In this document: one piece after another, positions 7,306 to 14,144 of the stretch | How positions within the stretch are numbered: position 1 is the first letter of the stretch | How the letters are laid out: each line of letters starts with the position of its first letter | Origin: Synergistaceae bacterium | GTDB taxonomy: Bacteria; Synergistota; Synergistia; Synergistales; Synergistaceae | Direction: 5' to 3' | Length of the DNA: 18,751 nucleotides | Assembly (NCBI GenBank): GCA_031290815.1 | Contig: JAISLO010000038.1 | Span: forward strand, 1 to 18,751 | Notes under the pieces: generated by a model | What the model was told of the DNA's origin: nothing | What the model saw: the letters and a program-made list of their open reading frames with translations, nothing else | Databases searched by the model: none | Program-made: the position numbers and the translations under genes

Positions 7306-9975
7306 TTATCCTTCGACCTGGCTTCGGAGCATCTTCTCGGCGAGCGGCGGCACTTCCTTCAACCTGCCTGTGTCCTTGCTGCCGCCTTGGCCGATCGCAG
7401 GCCGGCCCCCGCCGCTCCCACCTATAGCCCCGGCCACGTCCCTCACGAGGTTGCCGGCGTGGGCTCCGTTCTTTACAGCCTCGTCCGAGGCCATGCAAGT
7501 CAGGATCACCTGCCCGTTTTCCAGCGCGCCGAGGAGTATCACGGCGTTCTTATCCGCCGACTTTACCCTGTCGCCAAGCTGGCGGAGCATGTCCCTCGAC
7601 GCCTCTCCCAACACGTCGGTCACCAGAGAGAGGTTTCCTATTTTAACGGCGTTTTTCACCTGTCTGTCGACGTTTCCCAATATCCCGCGAAGAGCCGTCT
7701 CCTGATTTTTGCGCTCCAGGGTTTTCAGCTCTCCAAGCAGGTCCTCGGCCCTCTGAACGAGGGAGTCGGCGTCGCAGCTCATCACGTCTGTCATCTGCCT
7801 CAAGGTACGCCCCATGCCCTGGAACATGTTCAGCGCGGCGTGTCCCGCGACGGCGCTTATGCGCCTGATACCGGAGCCTATGCCCTCGTCCCTGACTATC
7901 TTCACGAGACCGACCTCGCCGGTGTTGGAGACGTGAGTCCCTCCGCACAGCTCCCTCGAAAAGCCGGGGATCTCCAGCACCCTCACGATATCCCCGTACT
8001 TCTCCTCGAACAGCGCCTTGACGCCCATCTTCCTGGCCTCCGCGTAACCCGTCACGTGCGTGAGCACCTGGCGGGCGGCCAGCACCTCGGAGTAGACGAC
8101 CCGCTCGACCTCGGCGATTTCCTCCGGGGACAGGGGGGCGAAGTGGTTGAAGTCAAAGCGCAGGAACGTCGGCGCGACCATCGATCCGGCTTGTCTGACG
8201 TGACTGCCGAGCACCCTGCAGAGGGCCTCGTGCAGAAGATGTGTCGCGGTGTGATGTTTTCTTATTGCGTCGCGCCTGTCTTCGTCGACTGACGCCGTAA
8301 GCGTCCTGCCTACTCGGATCTCCCCTTCGGTCAGAACACCGTCGTGAGCCACCGTCTCTCCGCTCGGGCGCGAGACGCCGCGCACTTCGAACCTGGCGCC
8401 ACCTGCGCGGAGTTCACCCTCATCGGCGACCTGGCCGCCCCGTTCGGCGTAAAACGGTGTGCGCGAGAGAATTATCCTTGCCGTATCCCCCTTGGATATG
8501 GAGTCTACCTCCAGCCCATCCTTTATTATGGCCTCGACCGTCCCCTCGCCTCTGGTCGTATCGTATCCGTCGAATCGGGTCGCGCCCAGCCTGTCAGCGA
8601 GCTCCGTAAAGACGTTCTTCTCCATGACGGCGGCGGACTGTTTGCTCGAAGCGCGGGCCCTGTTCCTCTGACGCTCCATGCATGACTCGAACTCGTCCCG
8701 TCCGACGGTGAAACCCGACTCCGACGAGATCTCCTCTGTGAGTTCGAGGGGAAATCCATAGGTATCGTGGAGCATGAAGGCCACCTCGCCCGGCAGTTCG
8801 GCGGAACCTGACGTCCTCAGCCCTGCAAGCTCGTTCTCCAGGAGGTCTATGCCCTGGGAGAGGGTGCGGCCAAACCTCTCCTCCTCCATAGAGATCACCT
8901 GCTCGATGGTCTGGCGTCCTTCGATGAGCTCGGCGTAGGGATCGCTCATTATCTCGTTCACGACCGGCAGCAGATCGAGCAGGAAGGGGCGTTCGACGCC
9001 GACGAGCCTGCCGTATCGGACGCTGCGCCGGATGAGCCGCCTCAGAACGTATCCCGGACCTTCGTTGGACGGCAGTATGCCGTCGGCTATCATGAAGGCC
9101 GACGCCCTCAGGTGATCGGAGATGACTCGGACGGCCATGTCCCCGGCCGGGTTCTCCCCATACTTTATGCCTGCGATCTCGCTCGCCTTATCTATTATGG
9201 GCCGGAAGAGATCGGTCTCGAAGTCCCCCTTGACGCCCTGCACGACCGACGACAGCCTTTCGAGCCCCATGCCGGTGTCTATGTTTTTCTTGGGAAGTGG
9301 GGTGAGTTTCGCCGTCTCATCCCTCGAGTACTGCATGAACACGAGGTTCCATATCTCCAGGTACCTGTCGCAGCTGCAGCCCAGGCCGCAGTCCGGCGAG
9401 CCGCATGAAAATTCCGGTCCCTGGTCGTATATTATCTCGGAACACGGCCCGCACGGCCCGGTCGGCCCCGCCGCCCAGAAGTTGTCATCCTCGCCGAGCC
9501 TGTAGATCTTATCCTCTGGCAGTCCGACCAGGGTGCGCCACATGTCGTGCGCCTCGTCGTCGTCAAGGTAGATCGTCGCGTACAGGCGGTCTGGATCGAG
9601 CCCGACGTTCTCTGTAAGGAACTTCCACGCCCACGGGATGACCTCCTTCTTGAAGTAATCGCCGAAGCTGAAGTTGCCGAGCATCTCGAAGAACGTATGG
9701 TGTCTCGCGGTGCGGCCGACGTTCTCTATGTCGTTCGTCCTTATGCACTTCTGAGCGGTCGTCGCCCTCGTGACCTCTGGCGTACGTAGGCCGAGAAAGT
9801 ACGGTTTGAACGGGACCATTCCGGCCACGGTAAAAAGAAGCGTAGGATCGTCCGGGACAAGCGGGAAACTTTGATAACGCTTCGATCCCAGCCCCTCGAA
9901 GAACGACAGAAACATCTCTCGCAATTCTCCGGCGCTTCTCCATTGGATCGATTTATCCGAAGAGACAGAACACAT
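7306..9975 (-). CDS. alaS: Alanine--tRNA ligase
   Basis: A cytosolic class II synthetase that charges tRNA-Ala and edits Ser/Gly mischarging. Of 889 residues, the aminoacylation core includes ATTAQKCIRTNDIENVG and FFEMLGNFSFGDYFKK (motif 2 region), then NEGPGYVLRRLIRRSVRYGR. The editing domain has the zinc set H575/H579 (HTATH) and C677/H681 (CGGTH). The C-terminal DHHA1-like domain ends with GGSGGGRPAIGQGG. The start is placed at ATG 9973-9975, because GGGGGAAG sits 6 nt upstream. A GTG five codons earlier (9988-9990) is in frame but overlaps that Shine-Dalgarno site. This is the first gene of the minus-strand cluster, and promoter candidates lie directly upstream. Confidence 0.97.
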   Translation of the reverse strand: MCSVSSDKSIQWRSAGELREMFLSFFEGLGSKRYQSFPLVPDDPTLLFTVAGMVPFKPYFLGLRTPEVTRATTAQKCIRTNDIENVGRTARHHTFFEMLGNFSFGDYFKKEVIPWAWKFLTENVGLDPDRLYATIYLDDDEAHDMWRTLVGLPEDKIYRLGEDDNFWAAGPTGPCGPCSEIIYDQGPEFSCGSPDCGLGCSCDRYLEIWNLVFMQYSRDETAKLTPLPKKNIDTGMGLERLSSVVQGVKGDFETDLFRPIIDKASEIAGIKYGENPAGDMAVRVISDHLRASAFMIADGILPSNEGPGYVLRRLIRRSVRYGRLVGVERPFLLDLLPVVNEIMSDPYAELIEGRQTIEQVISMEEERFGRTLSQGIDLLENELAGLRTSGSAELPGEVAFMLHDTYGFPLELTEEISSESGFTVGRDEFESCMERQRNRARASSKQSAAVMEKNVFTELADRLGATRFDGYDTTRGEGTVEAIIKDGLEVDSISKGDTARIILSRTPFYAERGGQVADEGELRAGGARFEVRGVSRPSGETVAHDGVLTEGEIRVGRTLTASVDEDRRDAIRKHHTATHLLHEALCRVLGSHVRQAGSMVAPTFLRFDFNHFAPLSPEEIAEVERVVYSEVLAARQVLTHVTGYAEARKMGVKALFEEKYGDIVRVLEIPGFSRELCGGTHVSNTGEVGLVKIVRDEGIGSGIRRISAVAGHAALNMFQGMGRTLRQMTDVMSCDADSLVQRAEDLLGELKTLERKNQETALRGILGNVDRQVKNAVKIGNLSLVTDVLGEASRDMLRQLGDRVKSADKNAVILLGALENGQVILTCMASDEAVKNGAHAGNLVRDVAGAIGGSGGGRPAIGQGGSKDTGRLKEVPPLAEKMLRSQVEG

Positions 9976-9991
9976 TCTACTTCCCCCCACG

Positions 9992-10019
9992 ATAGTAAAT
10001 AAACGCCTCGAAAAATCAA
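9992..10019 (-). promoter_or_regulatory. Candidate proximal sigma70 promoter of the alaS operon
   Basis: Reading the minus strand, TTGATT (10014-10019) is separated by 16 nt from TACTAT (9992-9997), each 4/6 to consensus. Transcription would start close to 9986, giving a very short leader that begins next to the alaS ribosome-binding site. Position and spacing fit, but the hexamers are moderate, so this is a prediction only. Confidence 0.4.
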
Positions 10020-10089
10020 TCCGGACCCGCGCACAATGACCGCCTCCGAAATCAATTCCATGGACGCCCCAGGAAAAAACTGTCTTGCA

Positions 10090-10120
10090 ATTATATCAGA
10101 TGGCATCGTGAAATCGTCAA
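10090..10120 (-). promoter_or_regulatory. Candidate distal sigma70 promoter of the alaS operon
   Basis: On the minus strand a perfect TATAAT (10090-10095) has TTGACG (10115-10120, 5/6) upstream with a 19-nt spacer. The hexamers are better than those of the proximal candidate, but the spacer is 1-2 nt longer than ideal. It would give a leader of about 110 nt before alaS. It lies just outside the MITE-like element that begins at 10138. Confidence 0.45.
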
Positions 10121-10137
10121 CGCTTATGACTCACCCC

Positions 10138-10156
10138 CAGGGCAAACGCATCAAAA
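10138..10156. repeat. Left terminal inverted repeat of the MITE-like element
   Basis: A 19-nt arm, CAGGGCAAACGCATCAAAA, identical in reverse complement to 10339-10357. Confidence 0.85.
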
Positions 10157-10338
10157 TTTTGAGCGCGTGAACCCTCATTCAAAGGGAGAATAGACATAAT
10201 GCAATGCTAATTTTTATGGTGTAATGACTCCCCTTTCTGCTACATTGATGGAAAAGCCTGATAAAATGTAGAGCATCAAATGCGCATTGTTGAGATATAT
10301 TTAAGTCATTATAGATATTTTTGATATGAAACAAAAAG

Positions 10339-10357
10339 TTTTGATGCGTTTGCCCTG
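10339..10357. repeat. Right terminal inverted repeat of the MITE-like element
   Basis: A 19-nt arm, TTTTGATGCGTTTGCCCTG, the perfect reverse complement of 10138-10156. The 172 nt between this end and the accessory gene at 10530 show no further feature. Confidence 0.85.
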
Positions 10358-10529
10358 CGATGTCCCTGCCATTCCGAAAAGCCCTCGTTTGTTTCATCTT
10401 CAAGCATTTTCGCAAGGAATCAATCCGCCCGCGCCTTTTCTTCATGGAGAATGCCCGTCCATCCGTAAAGCCCCGCTGCTCCGTCCGGGTAATGAAACGT
10501 CAGCTTCTATTTGCTGAACGTCATTTTTC

Positions 10530-11021
10530 TCATATCGATTGCCTTCCTGTTCCCAAGTCCATCTTTGCTTTCTTATACCCATATATCACAACGCGCCCGT
10601 TTTTTTCCTCATCGGGAATGTTGATCCGTTTCAACAGCGCGATAAACGCATCGGTTTCATCCAATACCTCGTCCGCAATCAACCGCCCTCTGTGTTTTCC
10701 GTTTCGGGGCAGAACCTCCAGCCATTCGATGTTAAGGAACAGCGGAAGCGCTTCCCCTCCATCCCAAAAGCCCGACCAATCTCCGACATAGCGGGGCGCG
10801 TCGGACAAAAAGTCTCACGGTTCATCGTCTTCCGTCACGCATTTGAGGCGATAGGGCGGCGGAAAGGGCAACTCATCTACAGCGTTTTGCAGTTCCAGCC
10901 ATTTGGTATCGTTCATGACGGGAAATAAACGCTTTTCAGCGGTAATCCCGTGGACGGCCTTCCTTAGCTCTTCCACAGATTCGGCGTACCGCCGCAAATG
11001 TGATTTGTATTCCTCATACAT
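10530..11021 (-). pseudogene. DUF6678-like small protein interrupted by an in-frame UGA
   Basis: One continuous frame reads ATG (11019-11021) MYEEYKSHLRRYAESVEEL..., then MNDTKWLELQNAVDELPFPP and CVTEDDEP, then TGA at 10815-10817. It resumes in the same frame as DFLSDAPRYVGDWSGFW, ...IEWLEVLPRNGKHRGRLI, DETDAFIALLKRINIP and VVIYGYKK, ending at TGA 10530-10532. The NDTKW...GDW...IEW...HRGRL pattern is what I recall of the DUF6678 family, often found singly or in arrays near immunity-type genes; its function is unknown. The two halves together make one family-length protein of about 160 residues, so a nonsense mutation is the simplest reading. A TTG at 11028-11030 overlapping the upstream stop (TTGA) is an alternative start. 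Its first 142 nt are repeated at 12386-12526. Confidence 0.7.
10878..11019. repeat. Direct repeat copy A (142 bp)
   Basis: About 96% identical to 12386-12526, in the same orientation. Differences are one extra T (catttggta here, cattggta in copy B) and five substitutions. It encodes the first part of the DUF6678-like protein. The two copies flank the 446-residue gene. Confidence 0.92.
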
Positions 11022-11026
11022 ATTTT

Positions 11027-12367
11027 TCAATCCCCGAAGATTTTCTCATACAGCGGCTTCAGCGCGGGTGCGGCCGCCTTGACGGTCTTGGCGCCCTTCG
11101 CCCGAATCGCGTCGTCGCCCCACAGCGCGTACAGGACGGCTTGCCATTTGTTTTTGCCGCAATCCTTTTTCGCCGCGAGCAGCGAGCGCAGGATTTCCCC
11201 GTCCGCCGCGGCGGCGGCATAGGCTTTGTGATGCGGCAATTCCTGCATACTGTCTGCGGCGGTTATGAAAACACTGAGCGTATCGGCGGTGAAGCCGAAT
11301 TTTTCGATGTAAACCGGGATGAATTTTCCTTGAATCCCGGAATGTTCTTCGTCGCAGAGTTCCAAATAATCGCACAGGAGCGGCGCGAACATGATATCGC
11401 AGAGTCCGAGGGCGAACACCGCGAACGTGCCTGGCATGGCGCAGTTTTCGCCTTCAAGGTCATTGTACCATTCGTATTCGCGCATAGCGAGCCGCGCGTA
11501 GTTTTCGATTTCCCCGTAAAGCGCGGGGTATCGCGCGGCGTTGGCAAAGAGTTGGTGGACGCCCTTTTTCGGCAGACCCCCGACGGGCAGGAAGTTTTTC
11601 TCCGGGCTGCGGAAGGCAATAGCGTAGGAGCGCGGGAAGTCATGTTCGAGCAGTCGGCACAGGAAGCCGAGAACCTTGGCGTAGTTTTCCTCCGACTCCG
11701 CCTTCAGCGCGATTTTGACAGTGGCGAAGGCATCGTTGGCATAGCAGGAAACCTCCGCGTCTTTGTATTCAGTCACGTCCCTCGGGAGATCGCCTGAACC
11801 GTGTCTTTTCATTTTTTTCGGGAGGTCGCTGCCCAGGGCCGTGACAAAGCCGAAGATTTCGTTCGCGGCAGAAGAAGCGTAGCTCGGCCCATACTTCATA
11901 AGGCAGACGGCGATGTAACAGGCGAAGCGATAAAAACCCTCCGGGATGAAATCGTGCGCTTCATCCGGTTTCAGCGCCCATTCCTGCCGCAAGCGATCCT
12001 TGCCGTCGTTTTTGTCATAAAAATACGGGTCGCGCAAACAGCGATTCACCCACTGCTCCAATGTAAAGCGAAATTCATGGGAAAAGCCGGTCAATTTTCG
12101 CAGCCGTTCTGAGAAATCTATCGCTCTTTCGCAGTTAAAGCCCGCGACGGCGAGTTCAAACAGAAAGTAGCGCAAAACATCCCCTACCAGAACCTCCGCG
12201 CCTTCAAACCGAAAACAGGGGTATTGCGGATAACCCGGTTCCTCCCTCGTCTTGGAAATTCGCGCCGAGCCATCCATCACCATGTTCACGCAAGCGTCGA
12301 AAACAGGCCGCAGCACAAGGTTTTCTCGAACATCCTCAAAAATCAGATATTTTCTTGCCCTCCCCAT
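11027..12367 (-). CDS. Uncharacterised 446-residue protein (tentatively DUF6138-like)
   Basis: A full-length, uninterrupted ORF with no signal peptide or membrane segment, so probably cytoplasmic. Visible features are an N-terminal GRARKYLIFEDVRENLVLRPV, a mid region with YGPSYASSAANEIFGFVTAL, an acidic/aromatic stretch (REYEWYNDLEGENC) before MPGTFAVFALGL at about 311-322, and SMQELPHHK at about 373-381. The MPGTFAVF...GL pattern reminds me of DUF6138 proteins, but this is from memory and is only tentative. No catalytic motif is recognised; the alpha-rich composition would fit a binding or immunity-type protein. ATG at 12365-12367 is preferred, with AAAGGAGG 11 nt upstream; the GTG three codons earlier is too close to it. 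The stop at 11027 directly abuts the DUF6678-like gene. GC is lower than in the housekeeping genes. Confidence 0.8.
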   Translation of the reverse strand: MGRARKYLIFEDVRENLVLRPVFDACVNMVMDGSARISKTREEPGYPQYPCFRFEGAEVLVGDVLRYFLFELAVAGFNCERAIDFSERLRKLTGFSHEFRFTLEQWVNRCLRDPYFYDKNDGKDRLRQEWALKPDEAHDFIPEGFYRFACYIAVCLMKYGPSYASSAANEIFGFVTALGSDLPKKMKRHGSGDLPRDVTEYKDAEVSCYANDAFATVKIALKAESEENYAKVLGFLCRLLEHDFPRSYAIAFRSPEKNFLPVGGLPKKGVHQLFANAARYPALYGEIENYARLAMREYEWYNDLEGENCAMPGTFAVFALGLCDIMFAPLLCDYLELCDEEHSGIQGKFIPVYIEKFGFTADTLSVFITAADSMQELPHHKAYAAAAADGEILRSLLAAKKDCGKNKWQAVLYALWGDDAIRAKGAKTVKAAAPALKPLYEKIFGD

Positions 12368-12384
12368 AATGAACACGTCCTCCT

Positions 12385-12534
12385 TTACAGCGTTTTGCAG
12401 TTCCAGCCATTGGTATCGTTCATGACGGGAAATAAACGCTTTTCAGCGGTAATCCAGTGGACGGCCTTCCTTAACTCTTCCACGGATTCGGCGTACCGCC
12501 GCAAATGTGATTTGTATTCTTCGTACGCCGTCAA
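12385..12534 (-). pseudogene. Truncated, frameshifted copy of the DUF6678-like gene start
   Basis: TTG at 12532-12534 follows a good ribosome-binding site (GGGAGGGA, 6 nt upstream). It opens MTAYEEYKSHLRRYAESVEE, nearly identical to the gene at 10530-11021. A missing T within the NDTKW codons shifts the frame, giving NDTNGWNCKTL and a TAA at 12385-12387 after 49 residues. The remainder of the gene is absent. That TAA is part of the TAAAGGAGG that serves the 446-residue gene, so translating this fragment could still couple to the downstream gene. It could be a relic of a duplicated gene or a short coupling peptide; the relic is more likely. Confidence 0.75.
12386..12526. repeat. Direct repeat copy B (141 bp)
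   Basis: Same-orientation copy of 10878-11019 with one deleted T and five substitutions. Copy start to copy start is 1508 bp, so one repeat plus the 446-residue gene forms one repeat-gene unit. Confidence 0.92.
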
Positions 12535-12585
12535 AGCTGTTCCCTCCCTGTTTGTCAGTCGTAAATGCCCGCGCGGACGCTTCAC

Positions 12586-12819
12586 TTATATTGATTCAAA
12601 CTTTCCACAGTGAAAACACCACCAGTGTTTGCCATCATCATCAATCATACAGCTGTCGGATTTTTCACTGCCGCAAACAGGACAATCTCTCATTTTAGTT
12701 TCGTCCTCAAATGCGTGATAACCACATTCACAATTCCATTGAGTCAAAAGAGATTCTTCTTCATCTATATACCACGTAAAAGACAGTTTTTTACATTTTG
12801 GACAAATTTGCAACGCCAT
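12586..12819 (-). CDS. Small zinc-ribbon protein, function unknown
   Basis: The 77-residue protein has four Cys pairs or near-pairs: CPKCKK, CECGYH, CPVCGSEKSDSC and WWCFHCGKFESI. This arrangement fits two zinc ribbons in tandem. ATG at 12817-12819 has GAGG 6 nt upstream (GAGGAAAATA). A TTG four codons earlier is in frame but contains part of that site. The gene overlaps the end of the preceding 116-residue gene by 29 nt in another frame, so the two are likely translated together. GC is low for the window. Zinc ribbons of this type bind nucleic acid or protein; no specific partner can be named. Confidence 0.78.
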   Translation of the reverse strand: MALQICPKCKKLSFTWYIDEEESLLTQWNCECGYHAFEDETKMRDCPVCGSEKSDSCMIDDDGKHWWCFHCGKFESI

Positions 12820-13141
12820 TATTTTCCTCAATAGTCACGCTATATTTTTCAATTATATATTCCATCCAGTTACCTGTTTCTTTGGAAAAACCTCTTAATG
12901 TTATTTTTTCATCGTCTCTTTCAATTTCCTGTATGATTTCAAAATGTTCTATTTGAATATTTTGTTTCCAATGTCCTTTTTCGAAAGGTGATTTTGTAAT
13001 ATATTCTCTGCAAATGATATCTCCCCAATGATTTATTACTAAGCATACACCTTCTATATAATTTTTATTCCTTATGTCATATAGATTTTCAAAAATAATT
13101 TTAATCTTGCAATCCGATGTGGAAATGTCGTCTATTTCCAT
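12791..13141 (-). CDS. Hypothetical protein, 116 residues, AT-rich
   Basis: I do not recognise this protein. It begins MEIDDISTSDCKIKIIFENLYDIRN and contains LVINHWGDIICREYI, an acidic stretch EIIQEIERDDEKITLRGFSK, and GNWMEYIIEKYSVTIEE near the end. The alternating beta-like hydrophobic pattern and lack of signal or membrane segments suggest a small soluble beta-rich protein, similar in style to immunity proteins (an inference only). ATG at 13139-13141 has GGGAGG 8 nt upstream, better than the longer reading from 13219. GC is roughly 30%, against about 60% in flanking housekeeping genes, a clear sign of foreign origin. It overlaps the zinc-ribbon gene by 29 nt. Confidence 0.75.
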   Translation of the reverse strand: MEIDDISTSDCKIKIIFENLYDIRNKNYIEGVCLVINHWGDIICREYITKSPFEKGHWKQNIQIEHFEIIQEIERDDEKITLRGFSKETGNWMEYIIEKYSVTIEENNGVANLSKM

Positions 13142-13332
13142 TGAAAATACCTCCCGCAGTATTTCATTTGGTATTATGCAACAGAAAGGATACCACATCC
13201 TGCCTGTCAATTCGATCAAAACCCGCGCCGGGGACGCGGCGGCGTAAAGCGGCGGTGATAAACCACGCGGGGCGTTAAAGGCGCAAGAATATGTGAATCG
13301 CGCAAATCTCAGAGCGCGGAGGGATGTGTTGA

Positions 13333-13361
13333 TTGATGGTCCCCGTGCGGCGTGTTACACT
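13333..13361 (+). promoter_or_regulatory. Candidate sigma70 promoter upstream of a possible 73-residue ORF
   Basis: TTGATG (13333-13338), a 17-nt spacer, then TACACT (13356-13361); both hexamers are 4/6 to consensus. It points at the small ORF at 13452. The rest of the 310-nt stretch between 13142 and 13451 shows GC-rich sequence and no gene I can support. Confidence 0.35.
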
Positions 13362-13451
13362 GACGTGGAGCCGTGGTGAACGCGTAAGCATGTGTGAACA
13401 AAGTGATTGAGGGCGAATCTGCCGATTGAAGAATAAAAGGAGGGTTGCCTC

Positions 13452-13673
13452 ATGGCACAAGAAAAAGAATTTCACGTTTACACCGCATTTTCCGGCGTCG
13501 GAGGCCTCGGCGGGCCAATCACTTCCACAGTGGTGATTTTTGCCGGGTATCGGGAACAGGGCGGCGACTCGGCAAGACGTTACCATCAGCAAATAGCTGA
13601 AATATGGCGAAATTTCGTAAATACATCATATATAAGCGAATATTTGGGAATATCAGCATATAGTCGGGGTTGA
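13452..13673 (+). CDS. Possible small hypothetical protein (73 residues)
   Basis: The ATG at 13452-13454 is preceded by AAAGGAGGG about 8 nt upstream, an excellent ribosome-binding site. The peptide begins MAQEKEFHVYTAFSGVGGLG and ends EYLGISAYSRG. No family is recognised. The first 45 or so residues look protein-like (Gly-rich then hydrophobic ITSTVVIFAGY); the last part runs into AT-rich DNA and overlaps the -35 box of the groES promoter. That suggests a gene whose original 3' end was lost, or a chance frame. A weak hairpin with a T run (13517-13541) lies inside it. Confidence 0.35.
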   Translation: MAQEKEFHVYTAFSGVGGLGGPITSTVVIFAGYREQGGDSARRYHQQIAEIWRNFVNTSYISEYLGISAYSRG

Positions 13674-13698
13674 GAATTACGGGAAAGCTGAGTAGACT
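13670..13698 (+). promoter_or_regulatory. groES-groEL promoter
   Basis: TTGAGA (13670-13675), a 17-nt spacer, then TAGACT (13693-13698). Transcription would begin near 13705, placing the CIRCE operator at the start of the transcript, as in other HrcA-controlled chaperonin operons. Confidence 0.72.
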
Positions 13699-13711
13699 TT
13701 TCTCGTAAAAT

Positions 13712-13738
13712 TTAGCACTCATTGAAGGTGAGTGCTAA
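13712..13738 (+). promoter_or_regulatory. CIRCE operator (HrcA binding site)
   Basis: TTAGCACTC (13712-13720), 9 nt, GAGTGCTAA (13730-13738): both arms match the canonical CIRCE perfectly. HrcA binding here represses groESL until heat or misfolded protein titrates GroE away. It lies 39 nt upstream of the groES start. Confidence 0.97.
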
Positions 13739-13777
13739 CACAAATAAACAGACAAATGTCAAGGAGGTAATAGCGAA

Positions 13778-14068
13778 ATGAAGTTGAAGCCACTTGGTGA
13801 TCGCATCGTTGTCAAGGCAGCTCCCCACGAGGAGAAGACGAAGGGCGGGCTCGTTCTGCCCGACACGGTAAAGGAGAAGCCGATCGAGGGAATAGTCGTC
13901 GCGGTCGGCGCGGGAAAGATCATGGACGACGGGAAACGCCAGCCGATGGACCTCAAGGTCGATGATCACATCATCTACAGCAAGTACTCCGGCACCGAGG
14001 TCAAGCTCGACGGCGAGGAACTGCTGGTTCTCTCCGAGCGCGATGTCCTGGCCATTGTAGAGAAGTAG
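13778..14068 (+). CDS. groES: Co-chaperonin GroES
   Basis: A 96-residue cpn10 that caps the GroEL ring in the cytoplasm. The N-terminal KLKPLGDRIVVK and the mobile loop region EEKTKGGLVLPDTVKEKP (about residues 18-35), which contacts GroEL, are intact. VGAGKIMDDGKR follows, and the end is ERDVLAIVEK. ATG follows AAGGAGG (spacing about 10 nt). It is transcribed with groEL 76 nt downstream, under the CIRCE promoter. Confidence 0.98.
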   Translation: MKLKPLGDRIVVKAAPHEEKTKGGLVLPDTVKEKPIEGIVVAVGAGKIMDDGKRQPMDLKVDDHIIYSKYSGTEVKLDGEELLVLSERDVLAIVEK

Positions 14069-14144
14069 GCCGTTTGCGGGTTGGTAGTTGATATCTGAAG
14101 ATTTCTTTGGGATATATATTTATTTTTAAGGAGGAGATTTGATA

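Larger units (their letters stand above)
10138..10357. mobile_element. MITE-like 220-bp element with 19-bp perfect terminal inverted repeats
   Basis: The left end CAGGGCAAACGCATCAAAA (10138-10156) is the exact reverse complement of 10339-10357. After one mismatch three more base pairs match inward. The 183 nt between the ends are AT-rich and hold no convincing gene: one minus-strand reading frame crosses the right end and has no family character. Small size, perfect ends and absence of a transposase are the hallmarks of a non-autonomous transposon (MITE). No clear target-site duplication is visible beside the ends (flanks ...ctcacccc and cgatgtcc...). The parent insertion sequence is not in the window. 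The element sits about 160 nt upstream of alaS and next to the broken accessory genes. Confidence 0.72.

Noticed and set aside
6958..8292. Long plus-strand open frame of 444 codons opposite ruvX and alaS
   Set aside because: It lies antisense to two unmistakable conserved genes, has no family motif and is a usual by-product of high-GC codon use.
10179..10445. 88-codon minus-strand frame crossing the MITE-like element
   Set aside because: It runs across a terminal inverted repeat, lacks a ribosome-binding site and has no protein-like pattern.
10782..10817. Possible SECIS element and selenocysteine at the UGA of the DUF6678-like gene
   Set aside because: A hairpin is present at a suggestive distance, but the loop and bulge of a bacterial SECIS are not recognisable and the family does not need Cys there; kept only as a check.
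13517..13541. Hairpin AATCAC...GTGATT followed by T5 as a terminator
   Set aside because: Only 6 bp of AT-containing stem; too weak, and inside a possible ORF.
13275..13592. 105-codon minus-strand frame between the island and groES
   Set aside because: It overlaps the better-supported plus-strand signals, has no ribosome-binding site I can see and resembles no family.
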